Shown here in pieces: positions 1 to 7,304 of a DNA stretch of 64,000 nucleotides. Made by a program: the position numbers and the translations under genes. Under the pieces are notes generated by a model. That model did not search any database and was not told where the DNA came from. It saw only the letters and a program-made list of their open reading frames with translations. This DNA comes from Mycobacterium stomatepiae (GTDB lineage Bacteria; Actinomycetota; Actinomycetes; Mycobacteriales; Mycobacteriaceae): contig NZ_AP022587.1 of assembly GCF_010731715.1 (NCBI RefSeq), positions 5,270,001 to 5,334,000 of the forward strand. The letters run 5' to 3'. Numbering within the stretch: the stretch's first letter is position 1; every line of letters starts with the position of its first letter.

Positions 1-38
1 ACTGAGCAATCAAAAGAGAAAACGTTGAGGAGACGTCC

Positions 39-365
39 GTGACGTACACGATCGCCCAACCCTGCGTCGACATCAAAGACAAGGCGTGCATCGAGGAATG
101 CCCCGTCGACTGCATTTACGAGGGCGCACGGATGCTCTTCATCCACCCCGACGAATGCGTGGACTGCGGCGCCTGCGAACCGGTTTGCCCTGTTGAAGCG
201 ATCTACTACGAAGACGACGTGCCCGATCAGTGGAGCCAGTACACCCAGATCAACGCCGACTTCTTTGTTGAGCTGGGTTCACCCGGGGGCGCGGCGAAGG
301 TCGGGATGACCGAGAATGACCCGCAAGCGGTCAAAGATCTGCCGCCGCAGGGCGAAGGGGACTAA
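39..365 (+). CDS. fdxC: 7Fe ferredoxin FdxC
   Basis: Small cytosolic electron carrier of 108 residues. The N-terminal half has the 3Fe-4S/4Fe-4S cysteine pattern: Cys9, Cys17, Cys21, Cys25, then Cys40-x2-Cys43-x2-Cys46-x3-Cys50 followed by Pro, as in actinobacterial seven-iron ferredoxins. The acidic C-terminal tail is also usual in the family. It starts with GTG behind a GAGGAG-type ribosome site at 26-32. dapC begins 9 bp after the stop, so the two are probably co-transcribed, as Rv1177-Rv1178 are in M. tuberculosis. The redox partner is not evident here; P450s are likely partners by family knowledge. Confidence 0.93.
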   Translation: MTYTIAQPCVDIKDKACIEECPVDCIYEGARMLFIHPDECVDCGACEPVCPVEAIYYEDDVPDQWSQYTQINADFFVELGSPGGAAKVGMTENDPQAVKDLPPQGEGD

Positions 366-374
366 GGGGGAGCA

Positions 375-1496
375 GTGGCGCAGGACCCCAGGGGGGGCCG
401 ACCTGCCTTGTCGGCATCTCTGCCGGAGTTTCCCTGGGACACCCTGGCAGAGGCGAAAGCGTTGGCCAGCGCGCATCCGGACGGAGTCGTCGACCTGTCT
501 ATCGGGACCCCGGTAGACCCGGTCGCGCCGGTGATCCAAGAGGCGCTGGCGGGCGCTGGTTCCTCGCCCGGATACCCCGCCACCGCCGGCACCGCCCAAC
601 TGCGCGAATCCGCGGTCACGGCGTTGGGTCGCCGCTTCGGCGTCACCGGGCTCGCCGAGTCCGCGGTGTTGCCGGTGATCGGCACCAAGGAACTCATCGC
701 CTGGCTACCGACCCTGCTGGGGCTTGGGCCCGCGGACGTGGTCGTGGTTCCCGAGCTGGCCTACCCGACCTATGACGTCGGCGCCCGGCTGGCCCGGGCG
801 CAGGTGGTCCGCGCGGATTCGCTGACTCAACTGGGGCCGCAATCGCCGGCACTGGTCTACCTGAACTCGCCGAGCAACCCGACCGGACGCGTGCTGGGCC
901 TCGATCATCTGCGCAAGGTGATCGGGTGGGCGCGGGAGCGCGGTGCCGTGGTGGCTTCCGACGAGTGCTACCTGGGGCTGGGCTGGGAGGCCGAGCCGCT
1001 GTCGGTGTTGCATCCCGACGTCTGCGACGGCGACCACACCGGACTGCTGGCCGTGCATTCGCTGTCGAAGAGCTCGTCGCTCGCGGGATACCGGGCCGGT
1101 TTCGTCGCCGGCGATCGCGGCCTGGTCGCCGAGCTGCTGGCGGTGCGCAAGCACGCCGGAATGATCGTGCCGACGCCGGTGCAGTCCGCCATGGTGGCCG
1201 CGCTGGAGGACGACGACCACGAGAAGGTGCAGCGCGAGTGCTACGCGCGCCGTCGCGCCATCCTCGCGCCGGCGCTGCGCGCGGCGGGCTTCACGATCGA
1301 CGATTCCGAAGCCGGGCTGTATCTGTGGGCAACCCGCGGTGAGCCCTCTCGCGACAGCGTCGGGTGGTTGGCCGGCCGGGGCGTCCTGGTGGCGCCCGGC
1401 GAGTTCTACGGCCCGCGCGGCGGGCAGCATGTGCGCGTCGCCCTGACCGCCACCGACGAGCGCATCGACGCCGCCGTGCAGCGGCTCACCGCATAG
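375..1496 (+). CDS. dapC: N-succinyldiaminopimelate aminotransferase DapC
   Basis: Fold-type I PLP aminotransferase of 373 residues. In lysine/meso-diaminopimelate synthesis it transaminates N-succinyl-2-amino-6-ketopimelate with glutamate. Visible marks are the substrate/PLP segment 'YLNSPSNPTGRV' near residue 162, 'SDECY' near 195, and the Schiff-base Lys232 in 'HSLSKSSSLAGYRAGF', with the phosphate-binding Arg close behind. Length fits the family. Start is GTG at 375, after a 'gggggag' ribosome site. It sits directly behind fdxC, as in M. tuberculosis. The pathway partners dapD and dapE lie at 35-37 kb of this window. Confidence 0.93.
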   Translation: MAQDPRGGRPALSASLPEFPWDTLAEAKALASAHPDGVVDLSIGTPVDPVAPVIQEALAGAGSSPGYPATAGTAQLRESAVTALGRRFGVTGLAESAVLPVIGTKELIAWLPTLLGLGPADVVVVPELAYPTYDVGARLARAQVVRADSLTQLGPQSPALVYLNSPSNPTGRVLGLDHLRKVIGWARERGAVVASDECYLGLGWEAEPLSVLHPDVCDGDHTGLLAVHSLSKSSSLAGYRAGFVAGDRGLVAELLAVRKHAGMIVPTPVQSAMVAALEDDDHEKVQRECYARRRAILAPALRAAGFTIDDSEAGLYLWATRGEPSRDSVGWLAGRGVLVAPGEFYGPRGGQHVRVALTATDERIDAAVQRLTA

Positions 1497-1608
1497 CCCG
1501 CGCGCCGATCGCGAGAAATCAGGCGTCGGTCTGCTGCTGATCAGCCGAACCGGCAGAATGCATCGAAGGCATTACCCAACCGCTGAATCTCGGGTAAGGA
1601 ATGTTGTC

Positions 1609-3969
1609 GTGACAACTTCGGCTGGCAAACTGCGCCTCCCACTGTCGGTCCAGGACATCGCCAAGCGCCTCTTCCTGGGAAAGCCGCTGATCACCGAGGA
1701 GCTGGCAGGCGAGAAACTGTCGAATCCGGTTGCCCTAGGCGGACTTTCGCCCGACGCGATCTCGTCGACCGCCTATGGCCCCGAGCAGATTCTGATCGAA
1801 TTGCTGCCGGCCGCGGGGCTGGCGGCGTTTGCCTTGCTGCTTCCGATCACCGGCGTCATCCTGTTGATCCTGGTGTTGGTGACCGCGTCCTATCGGCAGG
1901 TCGTAATGGCCTACACCCGCGCGGGCGGGTCCTACATCGTGGCGCGGGAGAACTTCGGGCCGCGGGTGGCTCAGGTCGCCGCCGCGGCGCTGTTGATCGA
2001 CTATGTGGTGACAGTCGCCGTGCAGGCGGCGGCCGGGACCGTGGCGGTGGTGTCGGCCATCCCGTCGCTCGGGCCGCACAGCCTGCAGATCACGGTCGGC
2101 GTGGTGCTGCTCATCTGCTTCTTGAACCTGCGCGGGTTGAAGGAGGCGGGCTGGCAGTTCGCGTTCGCCACCTACTTCTTCATCGCGATGGTGGGCCTGA
2201 CAATCGTGGTCGGCGTCGCGCGGGTGTTGATCGGCGACCTGCCGGTGTACGACCCCACGCAGATGCCGGGAGCGGTGCCGGTGCACAAGGCCGACGGCCT
2301 GGTGATGGGTGCGACGATCCTGACCTTGCTGCGCTCGTTCGCCAACGGTGGTTCGTCGCTCACCGGGGTCGAGGCGATATCGAACACCGTCGACGTGTTT
2401 CAAAAGCCCCAGGGCCGCAACGCACGTAAGGTGCTCACCACGATGGCCAGCGTGCTCGGATTTCTGCTGGCCGGTGTCGCCTACCTCGCCTTTGCCACGC
2501 ACGCGACGCCGTACGAGAGTGAATACCCGTCGGTGCTGTCCCAGATCGCCCGCGCGGTCTTCGGTGGCGGCGTGGTGGGCAACGTGTTTTACATCCTGGT
2601 CCAGACGGCTACGGCCGCGATTCTGTTCACCGGTGCCAACACCAGTTTCAACGGCTTCCCCGCGCTGGCGAGTTTCGTCGCCGAGGATCGCTTCCTGCCC
2701 CGGCAGTTGATGAAACGCGGTCACCGCCTGGTGTTTTCGAATGGCATCATCACGCTTACCGCGCTGTCGGTGGTGCTGCTGGTGGTGACGGGCGGTTCGG
2801 TCAACGCGCTGGTGCCGTTCTACGCGATCGGTGTGTTCACCGGATTTTCGATGGCCGGCTACGGCATGACCAAACACCATCTGACCCATCGCGAGTCGCG
2901 TTGGCGTACCCGGTTGGCGATCAACCTTTCCGCGGGAATCCTGTCCACGGTCGTGGTTGCCATCTTCGCGGCGGCGAAGTTCACCGAGGGAGCCTGGCTG
3001 GTCGTCGTCGTCTTCCCATTGCTGGTGTTCATCCTGATGCGGCTGAATCAGGAATACCGTGCGGAGGCAGCGATTCTCGAGATGTTCCGCACCGAGCGGC
3101 CCGATTTGGTGAAGTATGCGCGGCACAAGGTGTTCGTGTTCGTGAACTCCGTCGATCTCGCGGTGATCGAAGCACTGCGGTACGGCAAGGGATTACGAGC
3201 CGACGAAATGATCGCGGTGCACTTCATGGTCGATGCCGCCTACGCCGCGCAAATACGAAAGCGCTGGGATCACTTCGAACTCGACACCCGGCTGCGCGTC
3301 GTGGACTGCCCGGACCGGCGGATCATCCGCGCCGCGCAACGCTTCATCGCCAAGGCGATTGACGAACAGCGGAACACCAACGTGACGGCGCTGTTGCCGC
3401 GCCGCACCTATAACCCGTTGGTGGGCCGGCTGCTGCACGATCGCACCGCGGACAAGATCGCCCGAGCGGTCAGCATGATTCCGGACGCCGCCGCGACGAT
3501 CGTTCCGTACGACGTCCAAACGCGGATCGAGGAGGCCTATCCGGAACGCTTCGAGCAACGGATCGCGCACGAATTCGAGAAGTTCGGCGAGTGGGTTACC
3601 CGCGGTGAGGACAAGGACGTCGAAGCCTACGAGCATCCGGATCCGTCGCGGTCGGTGATCACCGTCGCGAGCCTGATCTCGGGGCGCAGCGCCACCTTTG
3701 AAGGACGGGTCAACGAGGTCGAGGACACCAGCAAAGGCCGGCGCACCATCCGGTCGGTCGTCGTCGGCGACCACAGCGGCGAGATCACCGTCGTGTTCCC
3801 GTCCGGGCACAAGGGTGCCGACATCCAGCCCGGGCAGCTGTTGCGCATCACCGGCAAGCCCAAGCAGAGTGGCAACCGGCCGATGTCGATGGTCGATCCG
3901 ATGTACCACATCGTGGAGGACCCGGCGCAGGCCGGCAGGCCCGGGGCGTCGCAGACCAGCACCACCTGA
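1609..3969 (+). CDS. KimA/YdaO-type APC potassium transporter with C-terminal OB-fold domain
   Basis: Polytopic APC-superfamily permease of about 786 residues. The segments 'SPDAISSTAYGPEQIL', 'SYRQVVMAYTRAGGSYIVA' and 'LTGVEAISN' match KimA (B. subtilis YdaO), a high-affinity K+/H+ symporter. About twelve hydrophobic segments span roughly residues 60-500, then a cytosolic domain like that of KimA. Unlike KimA (about 607 residues), the last 100 residues look like an OB-fold ('ATFEGRVNEVED...' to 'GQLLRITGKPKQ'). I prefer the GTG at 1609, which has AAGGA 8 bp upstream; an in-frame ATG at 1558 would add 17 residues that look unlike a permease N-terminus. No c-di-AMP riboswitch was seen in the short leader. 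Substrate is inferred from the family. Confidence 0.8.
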   Translation: MTTSAGKLRLPLSVQDIAKRLFLGKPLITEELAGEKLSNPVALGGLSPDAISSTAYGPEQILIELLPAAGLAAFALLLPITGVILLILVLVTASYRQVVMAYTRAGGSYIVARENFGPRVAQVAAAALLIDYVVTVAVQAAAGTVAVVSAIPSLGPHSLQITVGVVLLICFLNLRGLKEAGWQFAFATYFFIAMVGLTIVVGVARVLIGDLPVYDPTQMPGAVPVHKADGLVMGATILTLLRSFANGGSSLTGVEAISNTVDVFQKPQGRNARKVLTTMASVLGFLLAGVAYLAFATHATPYESEYPSVLSQIARAVFGGGVVGNVFYILVQTATAAILFTGANTSFNGFPALASFVAEDRFLPRQLMKRGHRLVFSNGIITLTALSVVLLVVTGGSVNALVPFYAIGVFTGFSMAGYGMTKHHLTHRESRWRTRLAINLSAGILSTVVVAIFAAAKFTEGAWLVVVVFPLLVFILMRLNQEYRAEAAILEMFRTERPDLVKYARHKVFVFVNSVDLAVIEALRYGKGLRADEMIAVHFMVDAAYAAQIRKRWDHFELDTRLRVVDCPDRRIIRAAQRFIAKAIDEQRNTNVTALLPRRTYNPLVGRLLHDRTADKIARAVSMIPDAAATIVPYDVQTRIEEAYPERFEQRIAHEFEKFGEWVTRGEDKDVEAYEHPDPSRSVITVASLISGRSATFEGRVNEVEDTSKGRRTIRSVVVGDHSGEITVVFPSGHKGADIQPGQLLRITGKPKQSGNRPMSMVDPMYHIVEDPAQAGRPGASQTSTT

Positions 3970-4017
3970 GCATTAACGTGGCGACGGCATGACCGGCGTT
4001 CCACGGAAAGGACTGCA

Positions 4018-5211
4018 GTGAAGCGACTGCTCGCGATTTTGGCATCCCTAGTGAGCCTCGTATTCACCGCCAACGGTTATCGGCCGTTGAGCAAGGGCGG
4101 ATACGGCTCGGCATTCGCGTTCGCTTATGGCGCATTCGCCTCGGAGCTGCCGCTGCAGATGATCGGGGTTCAAGTCACGGCGCAGGCGGCGCTGTCTCCT
4201 CGGCTGCCCGCGCGGACGCGGCGGATCAGCTGGCTGTTCTCGGCGGTGTCGGCGCTGGGGCTGTTGGGGTTACGTCGTTTCGGGCAGCAGGCCAACGAGC
4301 CGCTGACGGCCGCGCTCGACGCCGGACTGGGAACCGACCGCCGAACCGAGTCGGGCGACTTGTGGAAACGTCCGGCGCCCGGCGGTGCCACCGCGAAAAG
4401 GCCCGGCGCGGCACGCATGTTGCGGATCTATCGTGACTACACACACGACGGCGACATCAGTTACGGGGAATACGGTTCGCGCAACTATCTCGACATCTGG
4501 CGACGGCCTGATCTCGACTGCAACGGGCGTGCGCCGGTGTTGCTGCAGATCCCCGGCGGCGCCTGGATGGTGGGAAACAAACGCGGACAAGCACATCCGC
4601 TGATGAGCCACTTGGCCGAACTGGGCTGGATTTGCGTGGCGATCAACTACCGGCTCAGCCCGCGTTCCACTTGGCCGGACCAGATCGTCGACGTCAAGCG
4701 CGCGATCGCGTGGACGAAGCAGCACATCGCCGAATACGGCGGCGACCCGGACTGGATTGCGATCACCGGAGGTTCGGCCGGCGGGCATCTGACGTCGCTG
4801 GCCGCGTTGACCGCCAACGATCCACTCTTTCAGCCGGGCTTCGAAGAAGCCGACACCGGTGTGGATGTGGCGGTGCCGTTTTACGGCGTGTACGACTTCA
4901 ACGCGACCGGCACCGCGGTACATCCGTTGATGGCGGCGATAGTGGCCAAGAACGTGTTCAAGGTCAGTCGCACGGAGATCGCCGAACCGTTTCGCGCGGC
5001 GTCACCGATTGAGTACGTCCGCCCAGACGCCCCACCGTTTTTCGTGCTGCACGGCACCAACGACTCGTTGGTGCCGGTCGAGCAGGCCCGCAGCTTCGTG
5101 GCGCGGTTGGGTGAGGTCAGCAGCCAGCCCGTGGTCTATGCCGAGTTGCCTTGGGCGCAGAACGCGTTCGACATTTTCGGCTCGGCCCGCGCGGCGCACG
5201 CCGCGGTGTAG
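4018..5211 (+). CDS. Membrane-anchored alpha/beta-hydrolase esterase (LipC/LipO/LipQ type) with altered catalytic His
   Basis: 397 residues with hydrophobic N-terminal segments, then an alpha/beta-hydrolase domain from about residue 150. Visible are the oxyanion loop 'IPGGAWMVGN', the nucleophile elbow 'GGSAGG' (Ser253) and the acid loop 'LHGTNDSLVP' (Asp349). Mycobacterial relatives carry His in a 'GAQHAFD' motif; here it reads 'WAQNAFD' with Asn382, and the protein stops 15 residues later, shorter than the family. Catalysis may therefore be lost or rely on His in the final 'AAHAAV'. GTG start with AAAGGA upstream. It converges on the GAP-family gene, 6 bp apart. Substrate is unknown. Confidence 0.8.
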   Translation: MKRLLAILASLVSLVFTANGYRPLSKGGYGSAFAFAYGAFASELPLQMIGVQVTAQAALSPRLPARTRRISWLFSAVSALGLLGLRRFGQQANEPLTAALDAGLGTDRRTESGDLWKRPAPGGATAKRPGAARMLRIYRDYTHDGDISYGEYGSRNYLDIWRRPDLDCNGRAPVLLQIPGGAWMVGNKRGQAHPLMSHLAELGWICVAINYRLSPRSTWPDQIVDVKRAIAWTKQHIAEYGGDPDWIAITGGSAGGHLTSLAALTANDPLFQPGFEEADTGVDVAVPFYGVYDFNATGTAVHPLMAAIVAKNVFKVSRTEIAEPFRAASPIEYVRPDAPPFFVLHGTNDSLVPVEQARSFVARLGEVSSQPVVYAELPWAQNAFDIFGSARAAHAAV

Positions 5212-5217
5212 CGGGCG

Positions 5218-5910
5218 TTAGAGGCTGCGCATGCCGATGAACACCAGCACGCACCCGGCCGCGGCCAGCAGGCTGGCGACCTCGACGCGCCGGCGAGACC
5301 GGATCCAGATTTGCAGCGCGGCCATCCACGCACGTGTTTGATCGGGTGCCAGCAGACAGGCCAGCAGTGGGATCTCGACGAGTGCGAACGCCACTACGTG
5401 GAACATCAGCAGCGCGCTGAACTGCGTCATGGCGGCGGTGCCGGAAGCCACGATCGCGGCCAGCGCCGCCAGATAGTCGACGGACGGCAAGGCGATCCCG
5501 AGGCCGGCCACCCCCGCCACCCACAGCGAACGCCCGCGCAGTAGCCGCCGGGAAAACCGGCCCAGGCCGTGATGCTCGTGCAGGTCCGACTTGTCGGTGG
5601 GGGTGCGTTTGAACGCGCCGACCTTGTCTCGCAGCGCGACCTGTGCCGTCAGCACGACGGCCACGAGCAGCGCCGAACCGCCAATCAGAATCTGAAGTTT
5701 CGGCAAACTTAGCTGCGGAGAACTCAGCAGTCTGCGCTGCAGGCCGAATACGACGGACATGCCCACGGTCATGCCCATCGCGAAGCCGCCGCAAAGGAAC
5801 GCGAACAACTGCAACATCGGCTTGGGTCGGTTCAGCATCAACACCGTCATGCCGATCCGGAACGGCTCGACGCTCATCGCGAAGGCCATGACCAGAAGGG
5901 TGATCCACAT
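5218..5910 (-). CDS. GAP/Sap-family integral membrane protein
   Basis: 230 residues with about six hydrophobic segments and the opening 'MWITLLVMAFAMSVEPFRIG' typical of the GAP family (also called sulfolipid-1-addressing protein, Sap). Members help export or assemble cell-surface glycolipids: Gap in glycopeptidolipid producers and Sap (Rv3821) in M. tuberculosis sulfolipid-1. ATG start at 5910. It is followed upstream by the YeiH-type gene on the same strand. The presence of a trehalose sulfotransferase 5 kb away makes a glycolipid role plausible, but no substrate can be read from the sequence. Confidence 0.72.
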   Translation of the reverse strand: MWITLLVMAFAMSVEPFRIGMTVLMLNRPKPMLQLFAFLCGGFAMGMTVGMSVVFGLQRRLLSSPQLSLPKLQILIGGSALLVAVVLTAQVALRDKVGAFKRTPTDKSDLHEHHGLGRFSRRLLRGRSLWVAGVAGLGIALPSVDYLAALAAIVASGTAAMTQFSALLMFHVVAFALVEIPLLACLLAPDQTRAWMAALQIWIRSRRRVEVASLLAAAGCVLVFIGMRSL

Positions 5911-6009
5911 GTCAGGATTCGGGTGCCTCGGCGTCCAACAGGGTGACGTACGAGTGCCGCATGGGCGTTACGTTACCGTCTGCCGTGCGGGCCGGCGTGT
6001 TGCGCCTCG

Positions 6010-7128
6010 CTAGGTAGTTACACCCCAATGCAATACACGCGACGTCAGCAGGACGATTCCGAGCGAGACCGTGGCGACAACTGTGAGCCCTATCACAGCC
6101 ACGACCAGTGGGCGCCATCCGGTGCGGGCGATCTGACGGAAATCGGTGTTGAGCCCGACCCCCGCGAAGGTGAGCACAAACGCCCACTTCGACACGTTCG
6201 CCAGGTTTGCGGTTTGCCCTTTCGCCAGCCAGCCCGCGGTCGCGATCGCCGACACCGCCAGGAAGCCCAGCACGAACTTCGGGAACTTCTGCCAGATGAA
6301 CTCGGCCTTGGCTGATGCGCCGGGGGCGATCTCGTCGGCTTGTCCGCGCGCGGCCCAGTACAGCGCGAAACCGAGCACGACAAACCCGATCAGCGCGTTG
6401 CGGGTCGACTTGACCAGCACCGCGATCTTGCCGGCGTGGTCGGAGTACAGGTAGCCGGTGGCGGTGGTTTCGGCGGTGTTGTCCACGGAAAGGCCTGCCC
6501 ACAGGCCGAATTCGTGGTCGGTGAGCCCGATCGCGTGACCCAGCGGCGGCAACACGAACAGCGACACCGCGCCCAGTGCCAGGATCGCCGCGATGGCGTA
6601 GCTGACGTCGGAGTTGCGAGCCCGGATGGCGCCCTTGGCCGCGATGATCGCCGACACCCCGCAAATCGAGGTGCCGATCGCCAGCAGCGAGCCCAGCTTG
6701 CCCGACAATCCGAACGCCCGCGCGACGAAGATGATGACGGTTCCCGCGATCGTCATGTCCACCAGAATCTGGACCAGGCTGATCGCGCCGAGCTTGGCGA
6801 TGTCACCGAGCACGAATCGCGCTCCCAGCACCACGATCCCGACCTTGAGCCAGAACTCGTAGGTCCGCACGCCGGCACGAAATATCCGGTGCAGGCCGAT
6901 GGTGTTGGTGATCAGCAGCCCAATCACGATGGCCCACAACACGTATTCGATGTCGGGAACTCGTCAGTGTTCGTGTTTGGCCAGCGTGTTCCACCAGATC
7001 TGAGCGTATTTACCGAGTAAGCCGACGCCGATCAGCAGCAAGATTCCCGGCAGGTAGTGCAGCGGTTGCCTGCTGGTAAACGTGGGTTCGTCCAGCGTTT
7101 CGTCCGGTTCGACGCGAGTGGTACTCAC
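6010..7128 (-). pseudogene. YeiH/UPF0324 family putative sulfate exporter, interrupted by an in-frame TGA
   Basis: Conserved YeiH-type membrane transporter, about 372 codons. Reading is continuous in one frame from GTG 7128 ('[11 protein letters not shown]') through '[17 protein letters not shown]' to 'AKHEH', then a TGA at 6966-6964, and the same frame resumes with '[17 protein letters not shown]' to the stop at 6010. No base is gained or lost, so a single base change (CGA or TGG to TGA) explains it. The downstream part alone (GTG near 6942) would lack the first membrane segment. Either a recent nonsense mutation or a sequence error. The upstream 38-residue gene ends 4 bp before its GTG. Confidence 0.8.
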
Positions 7129-7132
7129 GCGA

Positions 7133-7249
7133 TCACCACGGAATCTTCGGGAGCGCATTGGCCACTGCCAACACCACGATCACACCGGCGACCAGCGTCG
7201 CCCACCAGTCCACCGATATCGAGCCCGCCCGCTCGCGCCAATCACTCAC
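7133..7249 (-). CDS. 38-residue single-pass membrane protein upstream of the yeiH-type gene
   Basis: A short reading frame from GTG 7249 to TGA 7133-7135. A GGGAG ribosome site lies 9 bp before the start. The product opens with a charged stretch ('[15 protein letters not shown]'), then one hydrophobic segment ('[17 protein letters not shown]'), and ends 'PKIPW'. It is followed 4 bp later by the GTG of the YeiH-type gene, so the two look translationally coupled; I recall similar small proteins ahead of actinobacterial YeiH genes. It could be an accessory subunit of the exporter. Function unknown. Confidence 0.6.
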   Translation of the reverse strand: MSDWRERAGSISVDWWATLVAGVIVVLAVANALPKIPW

Positions 7250-7304
7250 GCACGCATGCTCCCTGGCGCGGCGTCCAGGACCAAGTGATTGGCTCGCGCT
7301 GAAT

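Noticed and set aside
1497..1608. c-di-AMP (ydaO-type) riboswitch before the KimA-like gene
   Set aside because: The gap is only about 110 bp and I see none of the expected paired elements; B. subtilis kimA has this riboswitch, but it is not evident here.
1735..3126. 463-residue minus-strand open frame under the KimA-like gene
   Set aside because: Composition (His, Gln, Arg, Asp) and position opposite a clear membrane protein mark it as a shadow frame.
6964..6966. TGA in the YeiH-type gene as a selenocysteine or recoded codon
   Set aside because: No SECIS-like hairpin directly follows and the family has no selenocysteine; a mutation or error is simpler.
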